Assembly: GCA_017414505.1 (NCBI GenBank)
Contig: JAFQLQ010000028.1
Location: 1-64,000, forward strand
Origin: Clostridia bacterium
GTDB lineage: Bacteria > Bacillota > Clostridia > UMGS1840 > HGM11507
Length of the DNA: 64,000 nt
Reading direction: 5' to 3'
Part shown: positions 43,613 through 51,738 of the stretch, piece by piece
Position numbering within the stretch: the first letter of the stretch is position 1
Layout: every line of letters starts with the position of its first letter
The notes under the pieces: model-generated
Told to the model about the DNA's origin: nothing
Seen by the model: only the letters and a program-made list of their open reading frames with translations
The model's database searches: none
Translations under genes and position numbers: made by a program

Positions 43613-44992
43613 TTAATTTATTCCTTTCAAAAAATCTTTTGCGTTATTAATTGAAACCTGAACCGCTTCGGGGGATGGGCCACCGTAAACAGAACGTTCG
43701 TTAACGCAGGTATCCAGACTTATTGCAGTATAAAAATCTTCTTTTATAAGCGGTGAAAATTCTTTTAATACGTTCATAGGAATTTCATCAAGAGAAATTT
43801 TGTTTGCAATTGCGTAAGCCACCATTTCACCGATTATTTTATGCGCATCACGAAACGGAATTCCGCATTTTACAAGATAGTCAGCCGCATCTGTGGCATT
43901 GGTGAAGCCTTTTTTTGCACCTTCGTTCATATTTTCTTTTCTGAATTTTGAGGTTGCAAGCATATTTGTGAATACCGGCAGGCAAAGAGTAAGTGTGTCA
44001 ACTGCGTCAAAAGCGGCTTCTTTGTCCTCCTGGGTATCCTTATTGTATGCAAGGGGCAAACCTTTCATTACAGTTAAAAGTGTGATAAGAGAACCGTAAA
44101 CTCTGCCGGTTTTACCTCTTGTAAGCTCTGCCATATCGGGGTTTTTCTTTTGTGGCATGATGCTTGAACCGGTAGAAAAGGCATCATCTAATTCAACAAA
44201 TGAAAATTCGTTTGTACACCACATTATAATTTCTTCGGAAAATCTTGATAAGTGCATCATTACCATAGATGCCGCGAAAATAAATTCAATGGCAAAATCT
44301 CTGTCAGAAACACCGTCAAGACTGTTTTCGGTAACTGCTGAAAAGCCAAGCATTTCAGCGGTAAAAGCTCTGTCGAGAGAGTAGGTTGTAGCGGCAAGCG
44401 CTCCCGAACCTAAAGGACAGAAATCCATACGCTTTTTGCAATCGGAAAATCTTCCTATATCTCTTGCAAACATCTGAAAATAAGCCATCATATGGTGTGC
44501 AAGGGTGATGGGCTGAGCCTTCTGCATATGGGTGTAGCCGGGCATGATGGTATTTTTGTTGTCTTCGGCAATTTTTAAAATTACTTCAAGCAGATTTTTA
44601 AGAAGTGAAATTATAGAATCGCATTCGTCCTTTAAATACATTTTAAAGTCAACTGCAACCTGATCGTTTCTGCTTCTGCCGGTATGAAGCTGTTTGCCGA
44701 TATCGCCAAGTCTTTCAATCAGAATAGTTTCAATATTCATATGAATATCTTCGGCGGTTTCGGAAAATTCAATTTTTCCGTTTTCTATATCTATAAGAAT
44801 TTTTTTAAGCTCTTCTGCAATTTTTTCAGCATTTTCCTTTGGAATAATATTCTGCTTTCCAAGCATGGTTACGTGGGCAATACTGCCGGTAATATCCTGC
44901 TTGTAAAGTCTTTGGTCAAAGCTTATAGATGAATGATAAGCGTTTGCAGCAGAATCGGTTTCCTTGGAAAATCTTCCGCCCCAGAGTTTCAT
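43613..44992 (-). CDS. argH: Argininosuccinate lyase
   Basis: 459 aa. It starts LWGGRFSKETDSAANAYHSS and shows the fumarase/lyase signature GSSIMPQKKNPD (~282-293), plus TGRSRNDQVAVD (~112-123) and PGYTHMQKAQPI. It splits argininosuccinate to arginine and fumarate. argG is immediately upstream in the same orientation, separated by a terminator-like hairpin. Confidence 0.95.
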   Translation of the reverse strand: MKLWGGRFSKETDSAANAYHSSISFDQRLYKQDITGSIAHVTMLGKQNIIPKENAEKIAEELKKILIDIENGKIEFSETAEDIHMNIETILIERLGDIGKQLHTGRSRNDQVAVDFKMYLKDECDSIISLLKNLLEVILKIAEDNKNTIMPGYTHMQKAQPITLAHHMMAYFQMFARDIGRFSDCKKRMDFCPLGSGALAATTYSLDRAFTAEMLGFSAVTENSLDGVSDRDFAIEFIFAASMVMMHLSRFSEEIIMWCTNEFSFVELDDAFSTGSSIMPQKKNPDMAELTRGKTGRVYGSLITLLTVMKGLPLAYNKDTQEDKEAAFDAVDTLTLCLPVFTNMLATSKFRKENMNEGAKKGFTNATDAADYLVKCGIPFRDAHKIIGEMVAYAIANKISLDEIPMNVLKEFSPLIKEDFYTAISLDTCVNERSVYGGPSPEAVQVSINNAKDFLKGIN

Positions 44993-45014
44993 AAAAATTC
45001 ATCCTTTCAATAAA

Positions 45015-45036
45015 AGGGGACAGGTTAACCGTCCCC
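45015..45036 (-). terminator. Hairpin between argG and argH
   Basis: AGGGGAC (45015-45021) and GTCCCC(T) (45031-45037) with an inner GGTTAACC palindrome. On the minus strand it is followed by TTTTATT, so it may partly terminate or attenuate between the arginine genes. Confidence 0.6.
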
Positions 45037-45042
45037 TCATTT

Positions 45043-46263
45043 TTATTTATCTAAATCTGTGTTTCCAAGAAGCATAGCTCTAACTTTTAGCGGCAGACCG
45101 TAAAGGTTGATAAAGCCTTCTGCATCCTTGTGGTTGTAAACTTCGTCTTCCGAGAAAGTTGCAAAATCTTCTGAATATAAGGAATAAGGAGATTTTGCAC
45201 CTGCAGGCATAACATTACCTTTATAAAGTTTAAGCTTTACAGTACCTGTAACTGTTTTCTGTGTTTCGTCAACAAAAGCATCAAGAGCTTTTCTTAAAGG
45301 TGTGAACCAGTTACCGTCGTAAACTAATTCAGCATATTTTATAGCAATCTGTTCTTTGTAATGCATTGTCATTTTATCTAAGCACAGATATTCAAGCTCT
45401 TTGTGAGCGGCATAAAGAATTGTTCCGCCGGGAGTTTCGTAAACACCTCTGGATTTCATACCAACAAGTCTGTTTTCAACCAAATCGTCGATACCAACAC
45501 CGTTTCTGCCTGCAATTTCGTTAAGAGTTGTAACAAGCTCAACAGGTTTTAATTCTTTGCCGTTAACCTTTGTGGGAATACCCTTTTCAAAGTCAACGGT
45601 AACATATTCGGGAGTATCGGGAGCTTTTTCCGGAGGAACCATTAATTTAAGCAGACTGTCGTACTTGGGTTCGTTCCAGGGATCTTCAAGATCCATACCC
45701 TCGTGGCTTAAGTGCCAGATGTTTCTGTCCATAGAATAGTTGTCTTCCTTGGTTACAGGAACATCAATTCCTCTTGCCATAGCATAATCAATTTCTTCTT
45801 CTCTTGATTTAATATCCCAGATTCTCCAGGGAGCTATAATTTTAAGCTCGGGAGCAAGAGCCTTTATTGTAAGCTCAAAACGTACCTGGTCGTTACCTTT
45901 ACCGGTAGCACCGTGACAGATTGCAACTGCGCCTTCTGCTTTTGCAATTTCAACAAGTCTTTTTGCAATACAAGGTCTTGCGTGGGAAGTACCAAGAAGA
46001 TATTTTCCCTCATAAACAGCGTGAGCCTTCAGAGTGGGGTATATGTAATTTTCAACATAGTCTTCTCTTAAGTCTTCAATATAACATTTTGAAGCACCGG
46101 TTCTTATAGCTTTTTCTTCAAGACCGTCGGTTTCTTTACCCTGACCAACGTCTCCGCAAACAGCTATAACTTCATAGTCGTAGTTTTCTTTCAGCCACGG
46201 AATGATAATGGAAGTATCCAGACCACCCGAATAAGCTAAAATTACTTTTTCTTTCTTATCCAT
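45043..46263 (-). CDS. argG: Argininosuccinate synthase
   Basis: 406 aa. The N-terminal ATP-PP loop [15 protein letters not shown] (~10-24), [13 protein letters not shown] (~118-130) and APWRIWD (~146-152) are typical. It joins citrulline and aspartate using ATP in arginine synthesis. AGGAGG precedes the ATG. No ARG-box repressor site was identified upstream. Confidence 0.95.
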   Translation of the reverse strand: MDKKEKVILAYSGGLDTSIIIPWLKENYDYEVIAVCGDVGQGKETDGLEEKAIRTGASKCYIEDLREDYVENYIYPTLKAHAVYEGKYLLGTSHARPCIAKRLVEIAKAEGAVAICHGATGKGNDQVRFELTIKALAPELKIIAPWRIWDIKSREEEIDYAMARGIDVPVTKEDNYSMDRNIWHLSHEGMDLEDPWNEPKYDSLLKLMVPPEKAPDTPEYVTVDFEKGIPTKVNGKELKPVELVTTLNEIAGRNGVGIDDLVENRLVGMKSRGVYETPGGTILYAAHKELEYLCLDKMTMHYKEQIAIKYAELVYDGNWFTPLRKALDAFVDETQKTVTGTVKLKLYKGNVMPAGAKSPYSLYSEDFATFSEDEVYNHKDAEGFINLYGLPLKVRAMLLGNTDLDK

Positions 46264-46408
46264 TTGAAATTCCTCCTGAAATATGATAAAATATAATTTG
46301 TAGCTTGAATCATTTAAGATTTTGTGTTACAATAACTTCATAATATATCATTATACAAGAAAAATTTACATTTTTCAAGTATAAATGTAAATAAAGAGGT
46401 ATTTTTTT

Positions 46409-46903
46409 ATGAGAATTTTAGGAGTAGATCCCGGATATGCCATTGTAGGGCTTGGAGTTATTGAATATGAGGGTAATAAATTCAAGGTTGTTGACTATGA
46501 TAAAATCACAACTTCTGCAAAAGATGACTTGCCGGAAAGGCTGAAAATATTGTATAATGAAATGACTGCATATATTGATAAATATAAGCCGGATGCAATT
46601 GCGGTTGAAGAACTGTTTTTCAACAACAATGCAAAAACTGCAATTAACGTAGGGCAGGGCAGAGGTGTTGTTCTGCTTGCGGCGGCAATGAGCGATATTC
46701 CTATTTTTGAATATACACCGCTTCAGGTAAAGCAGGCGGTTGTAGGCTACGGCAGAGCTACCAAGGAGCAGGTTCAGCAGATGGTTAAGGTTCTTTTGAA
46801 TCTTGAAAAAATTCCAAAACCCGATGATGTTGCTGATGCACTTGCCATTGCGGTTTGCCACGCTCATTCTCATAATATGAACAGGCTTCTTAATATAAGA
46901 TAG
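46409..46903 (+). CDS. ruvC: Holliday junction endonuclease RuvC
   Basis: 164 aa. RNase H-like fold with catalytic acids in [13 protein letters not shown] (Asp ~7), [21 protein letters not shown] (Glu ~68), and [14 protein letters not shown] (Asp ~141/144). It resolves Holliday junctions. First gene of ruvCAB, 10 bp before ruvA. Confidence 0.95.
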   Translation: MRILGVDPGYAIVGLGVIEYEGNKFKVVDYDKITTSAKDDLPERLKILYNEMTAYIDKYKPDAIAVEELFFNNNAKTAINVGQGRGVVLLAAAMSDIPIFEYTPLQVKQAVVGYGRATKEQVQQMVKVLLNLEKIPKPDDVADALAIAVCHAHSHNMNRLLNIR

Positions 46904-46913
46904 GAGAGAAATT

Positions 46914-47507
46914 ATGTTTTATTATATAAAAGGAATTGTTTCCTATAAATCGAATAATTTTATGTGTCTTGATTGCGGAGGCGTTGGTTACAAAATTTAC
47001 ACTTCGCTTACAACACTTACTGCCGCAGAGCTTAATAAGGAATTTCTGGTATATACATACATCCATATAAGAGAAGATGCTTTTGATATTTACGGATTTT
47101 CCTCCAATGAAGAATTAAATACCTTTGAAATGCTGATTTCTGTTTCGGGAGTAGGGCCGAAAGCGGCACTTTCCATTTTATCCTTTATGCCTACCGATAA
47201 ATTTGCAGTTGCGGTAATTCAGGGCGACGTTAAAGCCATAACCGGCGCACCGGGTATAGGAAAGAAAATTGCCGAGCGAATTATTCTTGAACTTAAGGAT
47301 AAGGTTTCCAAGGAACTAAGCGGAACAGATATGGGAATTATTGCGGTTTCGTCTGATGATTCAAAAACAGGCGAAGAAGCAGTAAATGCGCTTATGGTGC
47401 TTGGCTATTCTGCACTTGAAGCAAAGGGTGCTGTTGCGGCAGTTAAGGATAAGGCGGATAATGTTGAAGATATTATTAAGCTGTCGCTTAAATTACTTAT
47501 GAACTGA
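46914..47507 (+). CDS. ruvA: Holliday junction branch-migration protein RuvA
   Basis: 197 aa: OB-fold (residues 1-62, with GVGYKIYTS), tandem helix-hairpin-helix motifs (VSGVGPKAALSIL and APGIGKKIAERIILELKD), and C-terminal domain III (AVNALMVLGYSALEA) that contacts RuvB. It binds four-way junctions as a tetramer. Confidence 0.95.
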   Translation: MFYYIKGIVSYKSNNFMCLDCGGVGYKIYTSLTTLTAAELNKEFLVYTYIHIREDAFDIYGFSSNEELNTFEMLISVSGVGPKAALSILSFMPTDKFAVAVIQGDVKAITGAPGIGKKIAERIILELKDKVSKELSGTDMGIIAVSSDDSKTGEEAVNALMVLGYSALEAKGAVAAVKDKADNVEDIIKLSLKLLMN

Positions 47508-47519
47508 TGGGGTGAGTAA

Positions 47520-48533
47520 ATGGAAGAAAGAATTATTACAAGTGAGCTTACAAGCGAAGATACAGAGGTTTCTCTTCGCCCGAAAACTTTTGACGATTAT
47601 ATAGGTCAGAAATCCGCAAAGGAAAATCTTGATGTTTATATAAAAGCGGCAAAGCAGAGAGGCGAAGCACTTGACCATGTTCTGCTTTACGGCCCTCCCG
47701 GACTTGGTAAAACAACGCTTTCCAATATTATTGCAAACGAGCTTGGCGTAAGCATTAAAATAACTTCGGGGCCCGCAATTGAAAAGCCCGGCGACCTGGC
47801 GGCTATTTTAACCAATCTTGCACCTAATGAAGTGCTTTTCATAGACGAAATTCACCGTCTTTCAAAAAGTGTTGAAGAAATTCTCTATCCTGCGATGGAA
47901 GACTATGCTCTTGACATAATTATTGGTAAAGGGCCGTCGGCAAGAAGTATTCGCCTTGATTTGCCCAATTTCACTTTGATCGGAGCAACTACAAAGGCAG
48001 GAAACCTTGCTTCTCCTTTAAGAGACCGTTTTGGAATTATGCTTCGCCTTGAACTTTATACCAATGAGGAGCTTGCAGGAATAGTTAAACGTTCGGCAGG
48101 GATTCTGAATATAGAAATAACCGATGACGGTGCTCTTGAAATTGCTTCACGTTCAAGAGGAACACCCAGAATTGCCAACAGACTTTTAAAGCGTGTGCGT
48201 GATTATGCTCAGATTTTAGGTACAGGTGTTATTGATAAAGAAATTGCCGACAGTTCGCTAAAGAAGCTGGATATTGATAAAATTGGTCTTGATAAAATAG
48301 ATAAAAGAATGATTCTTACAATAATAAACACTTTCGGCGGCGGCCCGGTGGGGCTTGAAACTCTTGCGGCAACCATAGGCGAGGAAGCAAGCACTATTGA
48401 AGACGTTTACGAGCCTTATCTTCTTCAGCTTGGTTTTATTAACAGAACTTTACGGGGCAGAATTGTTACCAAACCTGCTTACGACCATTTTGGAATACAG
48501 TTTTTGCAGGATGACGGACAACTTTCGTTTTAA
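47520..48533 (+). CDS. ruvB: Holliday junction ATP-dependent helicase RuvB
   Basis: 337 aa AAA+ motor. [12 protein letters not shown] near the start, Walker [15 protein letters not shown] (~54-67), Walker [11 protein letters not shown] (~105-114), sensor IGATTKAG, and a winged-helix end with [18 protein letters not shown]. It drives branch migration with RuvA. Its transcript should end at the strong hairpin 20 bp downstream. Confidence 0.95.
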   Translation: MEERIITSELTSEDTEVSLRPKTFDDYIGQKSAKENLDVYIKAAKQRGEALDHVLLYGPPGLGKTTLSNIIANELGVSIKITSGPAIEKPGDLAAILTNLAPNEVLFIDEIHRLSKSVEEILYPAMEDYALDIIIGKGPSARSIRLDLPNFTLIGATTKAGNLASPLRDRFGIMLRLELYTNEELAGIVKRSAGILNIEITDDGALEIASRSRGTPRIANRLLKRVRDYAQILGTGVIDKEIADSSLKKLDIDKIGLDKIDKRMILTIINTFGGGPVGLETLAATIGEEASTIEDVYEPYLLQLGFINRTLRGRIVTKPAYDHFGIQFLQDDGQLSF

Positions 48534-48553
48534 ATGAATATTAGAAAAATTTT

Positions 48554-48593
48554 CCTCATATATTGTATTAAAAAATATATGAGGAGTTTTTTT
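48554..48593 (+). terminator. ruvB terminator that contains the next gene's ribosome site
   Basis: CCTCATATATT (48554-48564) pairs with AATATATGAGG (48574-48584), followed by AG and seven T (48587-48593). The ATG of the SPOCS gene begins at the next base. The GAGGAG ribosome site is partly inside the 3' arm. Confidence 0.75.
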
Positions 48594-50129
48594 ATGAATA
48601 TTCAGAAAGAAAAATTCTGCACCGCAAAGGCTGTGGTGTGTGCAACCAACGAGCTTGGTTACGACTGGGATATTATTGTTCCCGATATGAAGCCCGATAT
48701 AGGTAAAATTTTAAATTCCTGCGCCCACGTTGTAATCTCGGAAAAAGAAATTATGCAGGACAGAACGGTTATTTCGGGCATTGTTAAAATCAATATTCTC
48801 TATGTTTCTTCGGAGGATGACAAAACCATAAGAAATATCGAAAATATGCAGAATTTTACTCACGTTATGGAGCTTAAAGGCTTGCGTCAGTCTATGATTC
48901 TTGATGTTTCGAGCTGTGTGGCGGAAATTACGGAAAATGTAATAAACAGCCGCAAAATTAATCTTGCAGTTAAAATAAAGCTTTGCGGAACGGCATATAA
49001 TGACGAAAATATGGAATTTATTTCGGAAGCAGAGGAAGATGATGTGCATTGCCTGTGTAAATGCATAAACACAATACGTACCTCCTGCGTTACCTCAAAC
49101 GATGCGGTTTTAAAGGAAGAATTTGATGTTCCTTCGGGAAAACCGTCTGTGTTTGAAATTTTAAAGGTTAAAACATCAATTACAAATAAATCTGTTAAAC
49201 CGCTTCTTAATAAGCTTGTTGTAAAGGGGAATATGGTGCTCAGCGTTCTTTATAATGCGGAGCTTGACGGGCTTAAATTTGAAACAATGGATTTTGAAAT
49301 GCCCTTTACCGAAATTTTTGATATCGAAGGCTTGACCGAATCAAGTAAATGTGATACGGATTTTGAAATTTATGATACAAATTATTTCATAAAACCGAAC
49401 AGCGACGGAGATAACAGAATTCTGGTTTCTGAAACAGTTCTGAGAGTTCGGACAAGAGCATATGAAAACGTTTGCCTTAACGCAGTTACGGATGCATACA
49501 GCATAACCGATAATCTTAAATTTGAAACATCAAAATACGATATAGATGAACTGCTGTGCGAAATGTGCTGTGACCATCAGATTAAGGAAAGTGTGCGCTT
49601 TGAAGCGCTTCCGCCTATAAGCAAAATTTTAAACTGTGCTTCAACCGCAGAAATTGTAAGCGCTGTAATAAAAAACGGCAAAATATGTGTTGAGGGAAAT
49701 GTAAAAACGGAAGTATTGTATGCTTCTATAGACCGTGACGGATTTTTAAACTGTGCGTATTTTGAAACACCTTTTTCGGCAGCTTTTGACTGTGAAGAGG
49801 CAAAAGAGGGAATGTACTGCGAAGTAAATACCGATATTTTAAGCGACGGATATAATATAACCGGAGATTTTGAGCTCCAGATAAGAATGAATATTCAGCT
49901 TAATTTCAGAGTGAAAAAATCGGCAGAATGTGAATTGTTTAAAAGCCTTGATAAGGATGAAGATAACCCTTGCGAAAATACCCGTGCCGATATAGTTGTA
50001 TATATCTGCGACGGAAATGAAACAATGTGGGATATTGCTAAAAAGTACAGAACCACTACGGAAAGAATTTTAACTGTAAACGGATTGAATGACGAAAAAA
50101 TAAAATATGGTACGAAGCTTATAGTGTAA
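48594..50129 (+). CDS. SPOCS (DUF3794)-LysM protein, probable spore-coat or envelope component
   Basis: 511 aa. Several DUF3794/SPOCS units (~15-100, ~185-275 and ~330-430) share the pattern IVPDMKPDIGKILN / LPPISKILNCAST with following beta strands. A C-terminal LysM domain (ETMWDIAKKYRTTTERILTV, ~469-490) can bind peptidoglycan or chitin-like glycan. Related proteins occur in clostridial spore coats. ATG 48594 is preferred to an upstream in-frame ATG because the latter lies before the terminator. There is no signal peptide, as expected for mother-cell-made coat proteins. Confidence 0.85.
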   Translation: MNIQKEKFCTAKAVVCATNELGYDWDIIVPDMKPDIGKILNSCAHVVISEKEIMQDRTVISGIVKINILYVSSEDDKTIRNIENMQNFTHVMELKGLRQSMILDVSSCVAEITENVINSRKINLAVKIKLCGTAYNDENMEFISEAEEDDVHCLCKCINTIRTSCVTSNDAVLKEEFDVPSGKPSVFEILKVKTSITNKSVKPLLNKLVVKGNMVLSVLYNAELDGLKFETMDFEMPFTEIFDIEGLTESSKCDTDFEIYDTNYFIKPNSDGDNRILVSETVLRVRTRAYENVCLNAVTDAYSITDNLKFETSKYDIDELLCEMCCDHQIKESVRFEALPPISKILNCASTAEIVSAVIKNGKICVEGNVKTEVLYASIDRDGFLNCAYFETPFSAAFDCEEAKEGMYCEVNTDILSDGYNITGDFELQIRMNIQLNFRVKKSAECELFKSLDKDEDNPCENTRADIVVYICDGNETMWDIAKKYRTTTERILTVNGLNDEKIKYGTKLIV

Positions 50130-50131
50130 AT

Positions 50132-50169
50132 AAAATGGGGATGTGTCAATACAGGCACATCCCCATTTT
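50132..50169 (+). terminator. Intrinsic terminator after SPOCS gene
   Basis: AAAATGGGGATGTG (50132-50145) pairs with CACATCCCCATTTT (50156-50169). Confidence 0.85.
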
Positions 50170-50236
50170 CACGTATTTTTTTATAATAATCAATCTTATT
50201 TTAAAAATATTTTGATAAAACACAAAAAAGCCACTT

Positions 50237-50265
50237 GAGCCAAAAAATGTACGTCCCCAAGTGGC
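50237..50265. repeat. Left copy of perfect 29-bp inverted repeat bracketing the switch module
   Basis: It begins GAGCCAAAAAATGTACG and ends CCCCAAGTGGC. The exact reverse complement is at 53332-53360. Together with GCCACTTG at 50230-50237 it also makes a local hairpin. Extra CCCCAAGTGG copies follow to 50287. Confidence 0.85.
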
Positions 50266-50349
50266 CCCGTCCCCAAGTGGCCCCAAGTCAAGAGCAGTAA
50301 AAATGAGTACAAAAAATCACGCACAAAATATGCGTGAAAATCGGCTTTT

Positions 50350-50391
50350 TTGTCAAAAGGTCTTGAAATTTATGGATAAATAGTGTATAAT
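50350..50391 (+). promoter_or_regulatory. Promoter of the small hydrophobic peptide RNA, preceded by a recombinase half-site
   Basis: TTGAAA (50363-50368), 17-bp spacer, TATAAT (50386-50391). Directly upstream, TTGTCAAAAGGT (50350-50361) is identical to one arm of the recombination site at 51604-51629, but the opposite arm is missing. Confidence 0.65.
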
Positions 50392-50502
50392 ACAAATTGT
50401 CGGAGAAATCCGATGTTAAAGGTAAGACTGAAAACAGTGTAAAAGCTGGGCGGTTATGCCACCTTATTCCTGTACTTATAGTCGGGAAAGGAGGTGGTTA
50501 CA

Positions 50503-50577
50503 ATGGGAAAATTTATATTGAGAGTATTTATACTAACGATAATTTTTTTGATTGTACTTACGAAAAAAGTAAGATAG
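50503..50577 (+). CDS. 24-aa hydrophobic peptide, possible type I toxin
   Basis: MGKFILRVFILTIIFL, then IVLTKKVR: one membrane helix with a charged tail, the size and shape of type I toxin peptides. The ribosome site (GGAAAGGAGGTGG) is very strong. It sits on a short ~210-nt transcription unit with its own promoter and a terminator, and an oppositely oriented promoter lies just beyond. No homology to a named toxin family is claimed. Function as a membrane-active toxin is inference from architecture. Confidence 0.6.
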   Translation: MGKFILRVFILTIIFLIVLTKKVR

Positions 50578-50653
50578 CCCCCACCGACCAAAGTTAGGGC
50601 TATCTAAAAATAATCCTATTTTGGCATAACCGTTTGAGGTCTTGCCTTTTTCT
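50565..50653 (-). ncRNA. Putative antisense RNA overlapping the 3' end of the peptide mRNA
   Basis: A consensus minus-strand promoter would start an RNA near 50653 that runs leftward through the shared hairpin into the last codons of the 24-aa gene. The RNA would be ~90 nt and has no ORF with a ribosome site. This convergent layout resembles type I toxin-antitoxin loci such as par/Fst. Ends are estimates. Confidence 0.5.
50572..50605. terminator. Shared hairpin terminator of convergent small RNAs
   Basis: AGATAGCCC (50572-50580) pairs with GGGCTATCT (50597-50605). On the minus strand it is followed by TTACTTTTTT, and on the plus strand by AAAAATAATCC, so it is stronger leftward. Confidence 0.6.
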
Positions 50654-50659
50654 ATATTC

Positions 50660-50688
50660 ATTATACATCTTAAATCTGTATTTGTCAA
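50660..50688 (-). promoter_or_regulatory. Perfect-consensus leftward promoter
   Basis: Minus strand TTGACA (50683-50688), 17-bp spacer, TATAAT (50660-50665). There is no protein gene to its left on that strand. 50700-50865 otherwise holds only a hairpin AAGCTGTC/GACAGCTT (50807-50835) before the recombinase ribosome site. Confidence 0.7.
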
Positions 50689-50862
50689 CGGTTTTCAGGA
50701 AATTTAATAAATTTTTCGCAAATGGGTACTCATTTGCTGTGCTTGCTACCTGCCGAAAAGAAATATTGTCATTGTTCCGAATATAAAAATTTAATATTAT
50801 CATACCAAGCTGTCTTTTTCTGAAAGGGACAGCTTTTTATTTTGCAAAAAAGGAGGCTTTGA

Positions 50863-51468
<606 letters not shown>

Positions 51469-51494
51469 CTGTCATAAGGTACACCTTTTGACAG
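51469..51494. other. Putative recombination site L (26 bp, centre AC)
   Basis: Arms CTGTCATAAGGT and ACCTTTTGACAG (one mismatch from perfect symmetry) flank the dinucleotide AC at 51481-51482. The symmetry extends outward (AAAATAA / TTATTTT), so the same DNA can also act as the recombinase terminator. Confidence 0.75.
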
Positions 51495-51617
51495 TTATTT
51501 TATTATATCAAATTATACCACATATTTCCTTGAAAATCAATATTTTATTAAAAATATTGTAGAAAACAACGAAAAAAATTTTATTTAAATTTATCTTCCA
51601 GTATTGTCAAAAGGTGT
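51481..51617. other. Putative invertible promoter segment
   Basis: Segment between the central dinucleotides of sites L and R, about 137 bp, extremely AT-rich and without an ORF. It carries a leftward promoter (51512-51540). Inversion would place its start site near 51593, pointing right toward the surface protein gene, with ~146 nt of leader. In the orientation given here the promoter faces the 3' end of the recombinase gene. Confidence 0.7.
51512..51540 (-). promoter_or_regulatory. Promoter inside invertible segment, currently facing left
   Basis: Minus strand TTGATT (51535-51540), 17-bp spacer, perfect TATAAT (51512-51517). A weaker rightward candidate also exists: TTGACA from the right arm of site L (51488-51493), 17 bp, AATTAT. 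Confidence 0.65.
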
Positions 51618-51630
51618 ACCTTTTGACAAT
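51603..51630. other. Putative recombination site R (centre GT)
   Basis: Perfect 13-bp arms ATTGTCAAAAGGT and ACCTTTTGACAAT around GT at 51616-51617. GT is the complement of the AC at site L, so the two sites are in inverted orientation. Confidence 0.78.
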
Positions 51631-51654
51631 GTACGATAGCAGGGGGAAAACACA

Positions 51655-51681
51655 ATGAGAGTATTATATGATAGCGGATAG
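51655..51681 (+). other. Possible 8-codon leader ORF
   Basis: AGGGGG (51641-51646) precedes ATG and the codons for MRVLYDSG, then TAG. The frame is the same as the surface protein gene and stays open after the TAG up to its ATG at 51739. It is either a regulatory leader peptide or an old N-terminus cut by a stop. Confidence 0.4.
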
Positions 51682-51738
51682 GAATTTACTTTTGAGTATT
51701 TTAAAACGGATATAAAACAAAACGAAAGGAATTTTATT

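Noticed and set aside
46264-46408. Riboswitch or T-box upstream of argG
   Set aside because: The ~145-bp gap is AT-rich with no conserved T-box (TGG-N-GGTNNCAC type) or riboswitch core that I can see.
50397-50597. 66-codon open frame across the leader and small peptide
   Set aside because: The start codon has no ribosome site, composition is unlike neighbours, and the strong AGGAGGTGG clearly serves the 24-codon frame at 50503.
50600-50803. 67-codon minus-strand frame containing the leftward promoter
   Set aside because: It would place a consensus promoter inside its coding sequence, and it has no ribosome site. The antisense-RNA reading is simpler.
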